A stretch of DNA of 64,000 nucleotides from Janthinobacterium sp. PAMC25594 (GCF_019443505.1 NZ_CP080377.1:4278001-4342000), one strand, 5' to 3'. Positions 1 through 8,969 are shown, counted from the stretch's first letter. Numbers and translations: made by a program. The notes: generated by a model not told the origin, from the letters alone.

Positions 1-1
1 T

Positions 2-367
2 AAAACGGATGAATTTTCATCCGTTTTTCGTTTGCGCCCTTCGCAAAAAACAGCGCATTTTGTGCTGTACACCCGACACAATCAATTGCCGCATGCGCGG
101 CTGGGCGTCGTTGTGGCGAAGCGTTTCGCGCCACGCGCGGCGACCCGCAACACGATCAAGCGCGTCACGCGCGAGCTGTTTCGCAACAGCGCGATGCCGC
201 CGGTCGACTGCGTGGTGCGTTTATCGCGCGCCGTCAACAGCAAGGATGGCCCGGCCACCACGACTCGGCTCAAAGCCGAGCTGCGTGAAGAATTGGGCCG
301 CCTGTTCGCGGCGCAAATCGCCGCCCAGGCCCGTTCTGTTGCTGCGCCACCACCGTCCGCGCCATGA
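2..367 (+). CDS. rnpA: Ribonuclease P protein component, 5'-truncated by the window edge
   Basis: Protein subunit of RNase P, which binds the catalytic RNA and helps remove 5' leaders from pre-tRNAs. The reading frame is open from base 2 with no start in the window. The first residues read [14 protein letters not shown], the usual region just after the N-terminus, so roughly 10-20 residues lie upstream. The RNR-like signature is present as [20 protein letters not shown] at 32 could be taken as a start but would cut into the conserved N-terminal region, so I reject it. The TGA at 365-367 overlaps the yidD ATG (ATGA), indicating translational coupling in the rpmH-rnpA-yidD-yidC cluster. Confidence 0.95.
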   Translation, partial: KTDEFSSVFRLRPSQKTAHFVLYTRHNQLPHARLGVVVAKRFAPRAATRNTIKRVTRELFRNSAMPPVDCVVRLSRAVNSKDGPATTTRLKAELREELGRLFAAQIAAQARSVAAPPPSAP

Positions 368-624
368 AAACCCTGCTGCTGTTCCTGCTGCGTGCTTATC
401 AGTTGCTGATCAGCCCCATGCTGGGACAGAATTGCCGTTTCTATCCGAGCTGTTCGCATTACGCGATGGAAGCGCTGCGCGTGCACGGTACTGCCAAGGG
501 CAGCCTGCTGGCTGCCAAGCGGCTGTGCCGTTGCCACCCCTGGAATGAAGGGGGCGTCGACCCGGTGCCGCCGGCCGATTGCAAACAATCTTCAACGACC
601 GCTTGCGGTTGCAACCACTCCTGA
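364..624 (+). CDS. yidD: Membrane protein insertion efficiency factor YidD
   Basis: Small inner-membrane-associated protein of 86 residues, thought to assist YidC-dependent insertion of membrane proteins. The family signature is clear: a hydrophobic/amphipathic N-terminus (residues 3-20), [10 protein letters not shown] at 24-33 and [15 protein letters not shown] near residue 60. The length is typical. Its ATG overlaps the rnpA stop by 4 bases, and the yidC start follows 11 bases after its stop. The C-terminal tail (after about residue 75) is Cys/Ser/Thr-rich and variable, as is usual in this family. Confidence 0.95.
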   Translation: MKTLLLFLLRAYQLLISPMLGQNCRFYPSCSHYAMEALRVHGTAKGSLLAAKRLCRCHPWNEGGVDPVPPADCKQSSTTACGCNHS

Positions 625-635
625 CAAATACCCTA

Positions 636-2372
636 ATGGATATCAATAAACGTACCATCCTGTGGATCGTGTTTTCCGTCTCGCTGGTAATTCTCTGGAA
701 CGAATGGATGATCTCGAACGGCAAGCCGTCGATGTTCTCCGCGAACACGGAACAAACCGCCAAGGCGCCTGCGACCCCTGCCAAGACGGATGCCCTGGCT
801 GCCTCGGCTGCGGCAGGCGTGCCTGCCCTGCCGGGTGAGGCTGTCGATCCCGCCGCGTTCAAGCGCGAAGTGATTACCATCACCACCGACGTCATCAAGG
901 TCGACATCGACACCCTGGGCGGCCAGGTCAAGCGTCTGGAATTGCTGAAATTCAAGGGCGCGGGCAATCCGGGCTGGTTCGGCGGCTGCTTCGGCCTGTT
1001 CAAATGGTGCCAGCCTGACGAAGGCAAGCAAAACGAAGTGCTGTTCGACGAAGGCGCGAACCACACCTATCTGGCGCAATCGGGCTTGGTCGGCGGTCCT
1101 TTCCCCACCCATGCGAGCGGTTTCACCGTACAGCCTGGCGTGCGCACCATCGGTGACGGCAAGCAAGTGCAACTGGTGATGGAAGCGGTCGAAGGCGGCG
1201 TCAAGCTGACCAAGACGTTTACGTTCAAGCGCGGCGACTACGTCATCGATGTGCGCCACGACGTGGCCAACGTGGGCGCGGCGCCTGTTACGCCACAGCT
1301 GTATCTGCAACTGACGCATGATGGCAACAAGCCGGTCGGCGACTCGTTCTTCAACAGCAGCTTCACGGGCCCGACCCTGTACACGCCGCAAGACAAGTAC
1401 CAGAAGCTGACGTTCGAGAAAATCGAAAAAGCCGCTGCGGAAGACGAGAAGAAGGGCAACGACAACGCCATGAAGGGCCTGCATCCGGCCACGGCGAATG
1501 GCGGCTGGTTTGCGATTTCGCAACATTTCTTCGTTTCCGCTTTTGTTCCGCCTGAAAACGTCAAGCGCGACATCTTCACCAAGAAGGTCGGCCCTAACCT
1601 GTACGCCATCGGTAACGTGCTGCCCCTGCCTACCCTGGCGCCAGGCGCCACGGCCAGCATGGACAGCAAGCTGTACTCGGGTCCGCAAATCGCGCACCTG
1701 CTGGAAAACGTTTCGCCTGGCCTGGAACTGGTCAAGGATTACGGCTGGCTGACCATCATCGCCAAGCCGATCTTCTGGGTCATGGAACACATCCACAGCG
1801 TGCTGGGCAACTGGGGCTGGACCATCATCGCCTTCACGATCCTGATCAAGCTGGCGTTCTTCCCCCTGTCGGCCGCCGGCTACCGCAGCATGGCCAAGAT
1901 GAAACTGGTCACGCCGAAGATGCAAGCGATCCGCGAGCGCTACAAAGGCGACCCGCAAAAGATGAACCAGGCCACGATGGAGCTGTACAAGACGGAAAAG
2001 ATCAATCCGCTGGGCGGCTGCCTGCCGATCCTGATCCAGATGCCCGTCTTTATCGCCCTGTACTGGGTACTGAACGCGTCCGTGGAAATCCGCGGCGCGC
2101 CATGGATCGGCTGGATCACCGACCTGGCCCAGCATGACCCATGGTGCATCCTGCCGGTGCTGTACGCGATCTCGATGTACATCACGACCAAGCTGAACCC
2201 GGCCCCGGCCGATCCGATGCAAGCGAAGATGATGCTGTTCATGCCGTTGGCATTCTCGGTGATGTTCTTCTTCTTCCCGTCGGGCTTGGTACTCTACTGG
2301 GTCGTCAACAACGTCCTGTCGATCGGCCAGCAATGGGTGATCACCAAGAAATACGCGCCTGCCGCCAAGTAA
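636..2372 (+). CDS. yidC: Membrane protein insertase YidC
   Basis: Inner-membrane insertase and chaperone that works alone or with SecYEG. The protein has 578 residues, as expected for the Gram-negative form. It has an N-terminal membrane anchor (residues about 7-25), a large periplasmic P1 domain (about 60-340) and a C-terminal conserved core with five membrane segments. The core includes the cytoplasmic hairpin (MKLVTPKMQAIRERYKGD) and the motif NPLGGCLPILIQMPVFIALY. I chose the ATG at 636 (MDINKRTILW), the standard N-terminus; an in-frame ATG at 579 lies inside yidD and would add 19 unsupported residues. A terminator follows directly. Confidence 0.97.
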   Translation: MDINKRTILWIVFSVSLVILWNEWMISNGKPSMFSANTEQTAKAPATPAKTDALAASAAAGVPALPGEAVDPAAFKREVITITTDVIKVDIDTLGGQVKRLELLKFKGAGNPGWFGGCFGLFKWCQPDEGKQNEVLFDEGANHTYLAQSGLVGGPFPTHASGFTVQPGVRTIGDGKQVQLVMEAVEGGVKLTKTFTFKRGDYVIDVRHDVANVGAAPVTPQLYLQLTHDGNKPVGDSFFNSSFTGPTLYTPQDKYQKLTFEKIEKAAAEDEKKGNDNAMKGLHPATANGGWFAISQHFFVSAFVPPENVKRDIFTKKVGPNLYAIGNVLPLPTLAPGATASMDSKLYSGPQIAHLLENVSPGLELVKDYGWLTIIAKPIFWVMEHIHSVLGNWGWTIIAFTILIKLAFFPLSAAGYRSMAKMKLVTPKMQAIRERYKGDPQKMNQATMELYKTEKINPLGGCLPILIQMPVFIALYWVLNASVEIRGAPWIGWITDLAQHDPWCILPVLYAISMYITTKLNPAPADPMQAKMMLFMPLAFSVMFFFFPSGLVLYWVVNNVLSIGQQWVITKKYAPAAK

Positions 2373-2388
2373 TTCCGGCCAGCGAACA

Positions 2389-2417
2389 GAAAGCCCGCCT
2401 AGTGCGGGCTTTTTAAT
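2389..2417 (+). terminator. Rho-independent terminator after yidC
   Basis: Stem AAGCCCGC / GCGGGCTT (2391-2398 and 2405-2412) with a short loop, followed by TTTTTAATT. It sits 16 bases after the yidC stop and would end the rnpA-yidD-yidC transcript. Confidence 0.9.
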
Positions 2418-2420
2418 TCT

Positions 2421-2516
2421 TGTAGGTCGGATTAGCGTGGCAAGGCCACGCTAATCCGACACTATCGCCAGCGTGTGCTGCGTCGGCTTACGCGCTGCGC
2501 GCTAAGCCGACCTACG
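2421..2516. repeat. REP-like double palindrome between yidC and mnmE
   Basis: Two hairpins lie in tandem. The first has perfect 15-base arms (2426-2440 and 2446-2460) around the loop CAAGG. The second has arms 2482-2495 and about 2497-2511 with one bulge. The whole unit is bounded by inverted GTAGGTCGG (2422-2430) and CCGACCTAC (2507-2515). A related single palindrome with the same TCGGAT/ATCCGACCTAC ends occurs at 36957-36991, so this is a dispersed family rather than a gene-specific site. Confidence 0.75.
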
Positions 2517-2556
2517 TTGCCGCACCTTCCCTTGCCGTACCTATTACAATATCCCC

Positions 2557-3936
2557 ATGAAACTCGACTCTTCCCCTATCGCCGCCATCGCCACCGCCCC
2601 CGGGCGCGGCGGCATCGGCGTGGTACGCGCCTCCGGCAAAAACCTCGCGCCTTTGATGACGGCCCTGTTCGGCGCGCAACAGCTGAAACCGCGCCACGCC
2701 ACCTATCTGCCCTTCACGGAAGCCGATGGCAGCATCATCGACCAGGGCATCGCCATCCACTTCAAGGGCCCGCATTCCTACACGGGCGAAGACGTGCTGG
2801 AATTGCAGGGGCACGGCGGCCCCATCGTGTTGCAGCTGCTGCTGGCGCGCGTGCTGGAAGCGGGCAAGGACAACGGCTTGCGCCTGGCCGAACCGGGCGA
2901 ATTTACGCGCCGCGCCTTTTTGAATGACAAGCTGGACCTGGCGCAAGCCGAGGCCGTGGCCGACCTGATCGACGCTTCCACGGAAGCGGCCGCCAAGTCC
3001 GCCTCGCAATCGCTGTCGGGCGCATTTTCGAACACCATCCACGCGCTGGTGGAACAGGTGACGGGTTTAAGGATGCTGGTCGAGGCGACCCTGGACTTCC
3101 CGGAAGAGGAAATCGATTTCCTGGAAAAATCGAATGCGCGTGGTCAATTAAAAGCCGTCATCGAAGCGCTGAATAAAGTGTTTGCGCAGGCGGCGCAGGG
3201 CGCGCTGCTGCGCGAAGGCCTGAACGTGGTGCTGGCGGGCCAGCCGAACGTCGGCAAATCGTCGTTGCTGAACGCGCTGGCCGGCGCCGACGTGGCGATC
3301 GTCACGCCGATCGCCGGCACCACGCGCGACAAGGTCAGCGAAACCATCCAGATCGAAGGCATTCCGCTCAACATCATCGACACGGCCGGCATCCGCAGCG
3401 CGGGCGACACCATCGATGCCGTCGAGCGCATCGGCATCGAGCGCACCTGGGGCGAGATCGGCAAGGCCGACGTCATCCTGCACCTGCTTGACGCAGATCA
3501 TGGCCCGACTTTGGCCGATGAAACCATCGTCGCCGCCTTCCCCGCAGGCGTGCCCGTGGTGCGCGTGTGGAACAAGATTGATCTTTCTGGCCACAAGCCC
3601 GGCGTGGATGCCTTGCCGGATGCCACGCACGTGTATCTGTCGGCGCACGAGCACATCGGCATCGACTTGCTGCGCGCCGAGCTCTTGCGCATCGCCGGCT
3701 GGCAGCAGACGGGCGAATCGCTGTACCTGGCGCGCGAACGCCATTTGATCGCCTTGAAATCGGCCGGTAAGCACCTGGACATCGCCGCCGCGCACGCGGC
3801 GCAGGATGACCAGTCGCTGGACCTGTTCGCCGAAGAACTGCGCCTGGCGCAGGTGCAGTTGTCGAGCATCACGGGCGAATTCTCACCTGACGATCTGCTG
3901 GGCGTGATCTTCAGCCGCTTCTGCATCGGCAAATAA
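2557..3936 (+). CDS. mnmE: tRNA uridine-5-carboxymethylaminomethyl(34) synthesis GTPase MnmE
   Basis: GTPase that, with MnmG, modifies U34 in the wobble position of several tRNAs, using methylene-tetrahydrofolate. The 459 residues match the family. The N-terminal folate-binding domain begins [17 protein letters not shown]. The embedded G domain has G1 GQPNVGKSS (from residue 228), G2 TTRDK, G3 DTAGIR and G4 NKID (339-342). The C-terminus is the invariant CIGK with the catalytic Cys. The ATG at 2557 gives the standard N-terminus. It lies after the REP-like element and is probably transcribed from its own promoter. Confidence 0.97.
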   Translation: MKLDSSPIAAIATAPGRGGIGVVRASGKNLAPLMTALFGAQQLKPRHATYLPFTEADGSIIDQGIAIHFKGPHSYTGEDVLELQGHGGPIVLQLLLARVLEAGKDNGLRLAEPGEFTRRAFLNDKLDLAQAEAVADLIDASTEAAAKSASQSLSGAFSNTIHALVEQVTGLRMLVEATLDFPEEEIDFLEKSNARGQLKAVIEALNKVFAQAAQGALLREGLNVVLAGQPNVGKSSLLNALAGADVAIVTPIAGTTRDKVSETIQIEGIPLNIIDTAGIRSAGDTIDAVERIGIERTWGEIGKADVILHLLDADHGPTLADETIVAAFPAGVPVVRVWNKIDLSGHKPGVDALPDATHVYLSAHEHIGIDLLRAELLRIAGWQQTGESLYLARERHLIALKSAGKHLDIAAAHAAQDDQSLDLFAEELRLAQVQLSSITGEFSPDDLLGVIFSRFCIGK

Positions 3937-3946
3937 GGAGGGTTTG

Positions 3947-4252
3947 ATGAAGCTGGTGCCTGTTCTGCTGTTCAGTTGTCTGCCCCTGCTGGCTGGTGCG
4001 CAGGAAAAATTGCCGCAGGACGTGGCGCAGTTTGTCGATAACGCCCAGATGTGCGAGCATTTTGCCGGCGAGTGGGATGACAACGACAAGGCGCGCCAGC
4101 GCGAGATCACGCAAGCCATCGAGCAATCATGCGGGCTTGCGCAACGGCAGTGGAAGCGCCTGGCCGCCAAGTATGCGGCGCAGCCGAAGTTGCAGAAAAT
4201 TATAGACGCACAGGCCAATGACGCGGTGCGCAGCTACCGGAAGTCACGCTAG
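3947..4252 (+). CDS. Small putative periplasmic protein
   Basis: Uncharacterised protein of 101 residues with a signal peptide (hydrophobic residues 3-15, likely cleavage after LLAGA, about residue 18). The mature part is charged and probably helical, with two cysteines (in QMCEHF and QSCGLA) that could form a disulfide in the periplasm. A strong ribosome-binding site (AAGGAGG, 3935-3941) starts within the mnmE stop codon. The ATG at 3947 has better spacing than the overlapping TTG at 3944. The 10-base gap suggests co-transcription with mnmE. No function can be assigned. Confidence 0.75.
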   Translation: MKLVPVLLFSCLPLLAGAQEKLPQDVAQFVDNAQMCEHFAGEWDDNDKARQREITQAIEQSCGLAQRQWKRLAAKYAAQPKLQKIIDAQANDAVRSYRKSR

Positions 4253-4344
4253 CATCTGCCTCGTTGAGAAATGTCATGGAGTCCAAACTGCGCTGACGTA
4301 ATCTTGCTGAGCGGCCTTGAAGTGCCGCTAGGAAAGGAAGCGCC

Positions 4345-4545
4345 ATGGACAGCAAACAGCCGGATGTCGTGGAATGCGAGGATGAGGTAATGGCGCGACC
4401 ACTGCCTGCCATGCCGGAATTGATCGCCTCCTTGCCGCCGAAAGGTGCATGTTGGTACTGCGACAAGCCGCTCGATGCCGTGCGCCGTTTCTGTTGCAAG
4501 AGTTGTGGCGTGGCGTATGCGGAAGAGGCGCAGTACAATAGCTGA
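4345..4545 (+). CDS. Small Cys-rich (zinc-ribbon-like) protein
   Basis: A 66-residue protein with C36-x2-C39 and C50-C51-x2-C54 in CWYCDKPLDAVRRFCCKSCG, a pattern that would fit a small treble-clef or FCS-type zinc site. The N-terminal 30 residues are acidic and probably disordered. The start is supported by GGAAAGGAAG at 4331-4340. The 3' half is duplicated 141 bases downstream (4591-4686) with mainly silent changes. The function is unknown; such proteins may mediate nucleic-acid or protein contacts, but nothing here shows which. Confidence 0.65.
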   Translation: MDSKQPDVVECEDEVMARPLPAMPELIASLPPKGACWYCDKPLDAVRRFCCKSCGVAYAEEAQYNS

Positions 4546-4584
4546 GTGGTAGCGGGCTGAGCGCTAGCGCCGCCGCCATAGGGT

Positions 4585-4686
4585 GTGAATTGCTGGTATT
4601 GCGACAAGCCGCTCGATGCCGTGCGCCGTTTCTGTTGCAAGAGTTGTTGCGTGGCGTATGCGGAAGAGGCGCAGTACAACAGCTGA
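4585..4686 (+). pseudogene. Truncated tandem copy of the Cys-rich small protein
   Basis: Bases 4591-4686 repeat 4450-4545 at an offset of 141. The copy keeps the reading frame from CWYCDK to the stop; differences include silent TGT/TGC, TAC/TAT and AAT/AAC changes and one Gly-to-Cys change. Upstream homology decays and an in-frame TAG lies at 4579-4581, so only a 33-residue frame from GTG 4585 remains and no ribosome-binding site is visible. Probably a decaying remnant; translation of a 33-residue zinc-knuckle peptide cannot be excluded. Confidence 0.6.
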
Positions 4687-4689
4687 GCG

Positions 4690-5325
4690 CTAGCGGCGCC
4701 GCAGCAGCGCCGCCAGGGCGCCGTCGAAATCGAACTCGTGCGCGGCGGCCGCCACTTCCTGGTAGACGTGCACGCCCAGGCTGGCGGCCAGCAGGCTGGC
4801 CGAGTTTTCCAGGATGTCGATGGCCGCGCCATCGCCTTCGCGCAGATGGCTGGCCAGGCGCGCCAGCAGCAGTTGGATGGCGGGCGCGGCCGGGTCGGGC
4901 GCCACGTCCTGCGCCGCCGTGTGGGTGGTCTCCGGCGTGCCCAGCATGCTGCTGACCGCGCCGAGCAATTGATCCTGCGCCAGTTCCAGTTGCAGCATCT
5001 GCCGGGCCAGGTCGGGCGCCTGCGCACGCAGTGCCGACTCCAGGGTTGTCGCCAGGCCGTGTACGTGGTGCGCGCCGATCATGCCTGCGGCGCCTTTCAG
5101 GGTATGCGCCTTCAGGCGCGCGGAAGCATAGTTGCCGGTATCGAATTCGGCGCGGATCTGGCACGGCGTGGTGCCGTGGTCATGCAGGAAGCGGCGCAGG
5201 ATTTTCAGATACAGGATGCGGTCGCCCATGATGCGGCCCAGTCCGTTCTCGACGTCGAGAATACGGACCATGTCGGATGCCGCTACGGCGGCATCATCAT
5301 CGCAAGTGGCGTGTGGTTTCAGCAT
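4690..5325 (-). CDS. Hpt-domain histidine phosphotransfer protein
   Basis: Protein of 211 residues with an Hpt domain in the N-terminal half. The phosphoacceptor is His74 in ARLKAHTLKGAAGMIGA, followed by the usual helix (HHVHGLATTLESALRA). Such proteins relay phosphate between hybrid kinases and response regulators. The region after about residue 135 is Ala/Pro-rich, then forms a second helical bundle (residues about 145-205) that resembles a degenerate second Hpt repeat without a phospho-His. No kinase or regulator lies next to it, so its partners are elsewhere in the genome. It is convergent with the Cys-rich small gene; the duplicated copy ends 3 bases away. Confidence 0.8.
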   Translation of the reverse strand: MLKPHATCDDDAAVAASDMVRILDVENGLGRIMGDRILYLKILRRFLHDHGTTPCQIRAEFDTGNYASARLKAHTLKGAAGMIGAHHVHGLATTLESALRAQAPDLARQMLQLELAQDQLLGAVSSMLGTPETTHTAAQDVAPDPAAPAIQLLLARLASHLREGDGAAIDILENSASLLAASLGVHVYQEVAAAAHEFDFDGALAALLRRR

Positions 5326-5428
5326 GCTGTGCAGAGAGCCCCAAAACTTGTCACTGTCGTAAAGCAGGAACCGCTATTTTACATCCTGTCGTGCTCGACA
5401 CCGCGCCCGCTTGGCGCCAGCCTGCCGT

Positions 5429-6385
5429 CTAGCGTGTCGTGAAGGTCCAGCTGCGCGTGACGTTCGCGCCATTGACTTTGCCGATGAAACTCACGTCATA
5501 GGTGGTGGCCGCCAGCAGGGGCGCCAGCGGGATGATGGCGGCCACCGAGCGTGATGTATTGCTGGCATCGGTTTCCTTGCTGAGCAGGCGTACCGTCAGG
5601 TCCGTTCCTGCGCCATGCTGGCGCACGGTGAACGCCGTCACGCTGAGGGTGGCATCGAAATTCGCATGGACGCTGATGGGGTAGCCGACCACGTCCTGGT
5701 TGGGCACGGGATCGGGTTCCTCTTCATTGCTGGAGAAACTGGTGGCGACCTTGGTCTGTCCGTTGAACGGGTAGCTGATGATCTGTCCGGCCGGCAAGCC
5801 GGGGCCATAGCGGCTATTGCCCGCCAGGTCGGTAGTGAAATAGGCGTAGCCGCTGTTGTTGACGGCCGCACCGGCGCCGCCTTCCTTGAACGTCGGTTCA
5901 AAGATGAGGAAGCGGTGGTACACGGCCGTGATCAGGTTTTCCGCCATGTAGAAACCGGAGTTGGTCGCCACGCCCGCGATGACTTCGCCCCAGACGGAAG
6001 TGACGCCATAGCCTGACGCGGTCAGGCGGTCGTACAGTGTTTCGCCGGTAAAGCCGGGTTTGCCTTTAATTTGATTGTGCACCACCACATTATTGATGTT
6101 CAGATAATTGGAGTGGCCGAGTGCCGCGTTGTCGATCAGACTATTGCGCACCAGCGGCGCCAGGCCGATCTGGCCGCGCCGGTAATTGATCCAGTTGAAG
6201 CCATCGGTGGCGATATTGTTGCTGAGGACGGGAGCGCCCGGCTCCTGTACCAGCTGCCCGGCCGGGGTCGAGGTGCCTTGCGCAGCATTGCTGCTGTCGC
6301 TGCCGCCTCCGCCGCAGGCGCTCAGCAGGGCTGCGCTCAGCAGGGCGGGTATCCAGTATTTCCAACGCAGTGACGAGACAATCAA
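5429..6385 (-). CDS. CAP-domain (SCP/PR1-like) lipoprotein with C-terminal Ig-like domain
   Basis: A secreted lipoprotein of 318 residues. The signal peptide ends in the lipobox LLSAC and is followed by GGGGSDSS. A CAP domain (about residues 60-215) shows the typical His in AALGHSNYL, Glu in WGEV and a second His in VYHRF, the groove residues of the family. The C-terminal approximately 90 residues resemble a Big_5-type Ig-like domain ending in RSWTFTT. I chose the TTG at 6383-6385 because an AGGAG lies 5 bases upstream and it places the signal peptide at the N-terminus; the frame stays open for another 104 codons upstream without a signal sequence. Confidence 0.8.
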   Translation of the reverse strand: MIVSSLRWKYWIPALLSAALLSACGGGGSDSSNAAQGTSTPAGQLVQEPGAPVLSNNIATDGFNWINYRRGQIGLAPLVRNSLIDNAALGHSNYLNINNVVVHNQIKGKPGFTGETLYDRLTASGYGVTSVWGEVIAGVATNSGFYMAENLITAVYHRFLIFEPTFKEGGAGAAVNNSGYAYFTTDLAGNSRYGPGLPAGQIISYPFNGQTKVATSFSSNEEEPDPVPNQDVVGYPISVHANFDATLSVTAFTVRQHGAGTDLTVRLLSKETDASNTSRSVAAIIPLAPLLAATTYDVSFIGKVNGANVTRSWTFTTR

Positions 6386-6584
6386 GTTGACTCCTGTATA
6401 GGTAGGCGGACAGCGGTGGGGTCGGCGTGCTGCCCTGTAAAACGATTCTAAGGTATTTTGATAGCGCGTAGAGTATCCATGAAAAGATATGTCGCGCTCG
6501 TGCGGAGACGCTCCCGCCGCTGCGCAGGGTAGAATGGGCGTAGCGCAGCGTTTGCCGCTGCATTGCCTCATCCCGCTACTTTGA

Positions 6585-7391
6585 TTGCCCATACATTTGA
6601 ACACCTTGCCCAAGTCGCGCCTGCAGCGCGCCAAATACGCCTTGCCCAGCATGGTGACTTTGCTGTCGATAGCCTGCGGCTTTGCCAGCATCGTCATTTC
6701 CGTCGATAACGCCCCGGTGGGCGACGCGGATGCCTATCGCCTGGCGGCCGCGCTGCTGGTGCTGGCGGGCGTGTTCGATGCGCTCGACGGCTATGTGGCG
6801 CGCCTGACGAACACCAGTTCGCAGTTTGGCGTGCAGCTCGATTCCATCGCCGACGTGATGAATTTTGGCTGCGCCCCCGCCGTCTTGTTGTACTGCTATG
6901 GTTTTGTGCAGATGGGCGTGCACGATCCGCTGCTGCTGCGCTTTGGCGGCATGGCCAGCTTCTTCTTCGTCGCCTGCGGCGCCATGCGCCTGGCGCGCTT
7001 CAATGTGAACGTGGGACATACCGACCCCATGTATTTCGTCGGCATGCCGATCACGGCTGGCGCCGCCTGCGTGGCGGCCGTGGTGGTGGCCTGGCCGGCG
7101 CCCATCGATTCCATGCTGCACAGCTATCTGTTGATGCTGCTGCTGGTGGGCGTGGGCAGCCTGATGGTGTCGACCTTGCGTTTCCCCAGCTCCAAGCAAA
7201 AGAAAAGCCTGGCCGCGCTGCTGGTGCTGATCCTTGCCATCGCCCTGCTGGTGTGGCTGAAGACCAGTTTCTTCGCGCTGTTCTTCGCCGTCTACATCGC
7301 CGCCACCCTGGCGCTGAACCTGGCGTGGTATCTGGGCTGGCGCGGTATTGCGCTACCGCAGGTGTTCAACGATCCCGACGAGATCGATTAA
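6585..7391 (+). CDS. pssA: CDP-diacylglycerol--serine O-phosphatidyltransferase
   Basis: Membrane enzyme that makes phosphatidylserine from CDP-diacylglycerol and serine, the first step to phosphatidylethanolamine. The CDP-alcohol phosphatidyltransferase signature DGx2ARx8Gx3Dx3D is intact (DGYVAR, then GVQLDSIAD). Six to eight hydrophobic segments are visible and the C-terminal extension is of the type-II (Bacillus-like) serine form common in Burkholderiales. The start is uncertain: TTG 6585 and TTG 6597 are both possible and neither has a clear ribosome-binding site. The substrate assignment to serine rather than glycerol-phosphate rests on overall resemblance. Confidence 0.85.
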   Translation: MPIHLNTLPKSRLQRAKYALPSMVTLLSIACGFASIVISVDNAPVGDADAYRLAAALLVLAGVFDALDGYVARLTNTSSQFGVQLDSIADVMNFGCAPAVLLYCYGFVQMGVHDPLLLRFGGMASFFFVACGAMRLARFNVNVGHTDPMYFVGMPITAGAACVAAVVVAWPAPIDSMLHSYLLMLLLVGVGSLMVSTLRFPSSKQKKSLAALLVLILAIALLVWLKTSFFALFFAVYIAATLALNLAWYLGWRGIALPQVFNDPDEID

Positions 7392-7393
7392 TC

Positions 7394-8320
7394 TCAGGCC
7401 ACCTCGTGCCCGCGCGCGGCGCGCAGGATGGCGAACCAGTCGCTGCGGCTGAGCGAAAATTGCGTGCCTTCCACGGCCACGCCCACCGCTTCGATGCGGC
7501 CCGTGCCCGTCAGCGGCAGGGGGCGGCATGGCAATTGCATGATCCAGGCAAACACCACGCTGGCAAACGGCCGCTGCAGCTGGTCGGCGATCTGCTTGAT
7601 GACATTGCGCAAATTTTCCACATTCGCATCGCCGCCCTGGAACAGCCGGCCGCCGGCCAGCGGCGACCAGATCATCGGCGCCACCCCCACGTCTTGCAAG
7701 CCGTCGAAGGTTTCGTCGAACAGGGGCGCCACGTGCAGCGGTGAAAATTCCACCTGGTTCGTCACCAGCGGGAAGCGCCGGTGCAGGCATTCGAACTGGT
7801 GGCGGCTGAAGTTTGACACGCCAAAGTGCAGTACCTTGCCATCTTGCTGCAATTGGCTGAAGGCGTCGGCGATCTCGTCGAAATCCATCAGCGGATCGGG
7901 ACGATGGATCAGCAGCAAGTCCAGGCGGTCCGTGTGCAGCTGGCGCAAGGTCTGTTCCACGGAACTGGTGATGTGCGCCGCGCTCGTGTCGTAATGCTGG
8001 ATGGCATGGCCGGGGCGGTGCGGCGACAGCAGCTTGATGCCGCACTTGCTGACGAGTTCCATCTTGTCGCGCAAGCCCGGCTGCAGGGCCAGCGCTTCGC
8101 CGAACAAGCCTTCGGCGCTGTAGTCGCCATAGATATCGGCATGGTCGAAACTCGATACGCCCAGCGCCAGACATTGCTCGATGAAGGCCAGGCGCTGCTG
8201 CGCCGACATATTCCACTCGCCGATGCGCCACATGCCAGCGACAATGCGCGACAGTTCGGGACCGTTGCTGCTTAAACGGCTGCGCGGCGCTTGCAGGCTG
8301 GCGGGAAATACATGGCTCAT
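7394..8320 (-). CDS. Aldo/keto reductase (YdhF-like)
   Basis: NADPH-dependent oxidoreductase of 308 residues with a TIM-barrel fold. Family features include SSFDHADIYGDY (catalytic Asp and Tyr), the catalytic Lys in ELVSKCGI, LLIHRPDPLMD (catalytic His) and HFGVSNFS. It resembles the predicted oxidoreductase YdhF; the substrate is unknown. A perfect -10 box (TATAAT, minus strand, 8361-8366) lies 2 bases from a possible GTG start at 8359, so that start would sit upstream of the transcript; I use the ATG at 8320. It ends 2 bases from pssA (convergent). Confidence 0.87.
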   Translation of the reverse strand: MSHVFPASLQAPRSRLSSNGPELSRIVAGMWRIGEWNMSAQQRLAFIEQCLALGVSSFDHADIYGDYSAEGLFGEALALQPGLRDKMELVSKCGIKLLSPHRPGHAIQHYDTSAAHITSSVEQTLRQLHTDRLDLLLIHRPDPLMDFDEIADAFSQLQQDGKVLHFGVSNFSRHQFECLHRRFPLVTNQVEFSPLHVAPLFDETFDGLQDVGVAPMIWSPLAGGRLFQGGDANVENLRNVIKQIADQLQRPFASVVFAWIMQLPCRPLPLTGTGRIEAVGVAVEGTQFSLSRSDWFAILRAARGHEVA

Positions 8321-8376
8321 GGGCTGGCTTTCTGGTGGTGGCGTGAGGGGATACGCCACGATTATAGCCAGCTAAG

Positions 8377-8940
8377 CTAGAGCATGCTGCGGATGAAGCG
8401 GCAGCACCGCTCCTGCAAGGCATCGTCGAGCTGGCCGCCCAGTTGCATCTGGTACACCAGCGCCGACTGCAGCATGAAGGCGAACAGGCGCAGGTCGAGG
8501 TCGGCGCGCACGCCGATGTTGAGCAGGCGCTGCACCACCAGGGTGATCCACGGCGCGACGATCTGCTCGCGAAAGCGCAGCTGCGCCGCCGCGTCATTGT
8601 GGATCAGCACCAGCAGGTCGCAGGTGAAGCGGCCGTCGGCGTTCAGGTTGTCGAAGATGCGCGCGCAGATCGCCTCGATTTCCTGGCCGTCCGGCATGTC
8701 GAGCGCGCGCTGCAGCTTTTCCGCCGTGCGCTTGACGAGCGCGTCGAGCAGCATGTCTTCGCGCCGCGGCCAGCGCCGGTAGATCGTCTGGCGCCCCACG
8801 CCGGCCACGTCGGCCACCATCTGTATCGTCACCGCTTCCAGCCCATGTTGCCGGACCAGCGTGACGATCGCTTCCAGTACCGCATCTTCCACGCCCGCCT
8901 TGCGCGGGCGGCCACGCACCGCTGCCTCTTTTTTGATCAC
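8377..8940 (-). CDS. TetR-family transcriptional repressor
   Basis: A regulator of 187 residues. The N-terminal helix-turn-helix (about residues 20-65) reads AVTIQMVADVAGVGRQTIYR, typical of TetR; the C-terminal domain resembles the TetR_C ligand-binding bundle. The GTG at 8940 is preferred because CAGG lies 7 bases upstream; the TTG at 8946 is almost in contact with it. The gene is divergent from the dehydrogenase operon starting at 9166, and a 23-base dyad lies between the -35 and -10 boxes of its own promoter. It therefore probably represses itself and the dehydrogenase. The inducer is unknown. Confidence 0.85.
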   Translation of the reverse strand: MIKKEAAVRGRPRKAGVEDAVLEAIVTLVRQHGLEAVTIQMVADVAGVGRQTIYRRWPRREDMLLDALVKRTAEKLQRALDMPDGQEIEAICARIFDNLNADGRFTCDLLVLIHNDAAAQLRFREQIVAPWITLVVQRLLNIGVRADLDLRLFAFMLQSALVYQMQLGGQLDDALQERCCRFIRSML

Positions 8941-8969
8941 GTCCAACCTGTCTCTGAATGTTTCTTTTA

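Noticed and set aside
633..2333. Long antisense open frame opposite yidC (566 codons)
   Set aside because: It mirrors the codon bias of yidC; its composition (Arg/His/Gln-rich) is that of an antisense shadow and no domain is seen.
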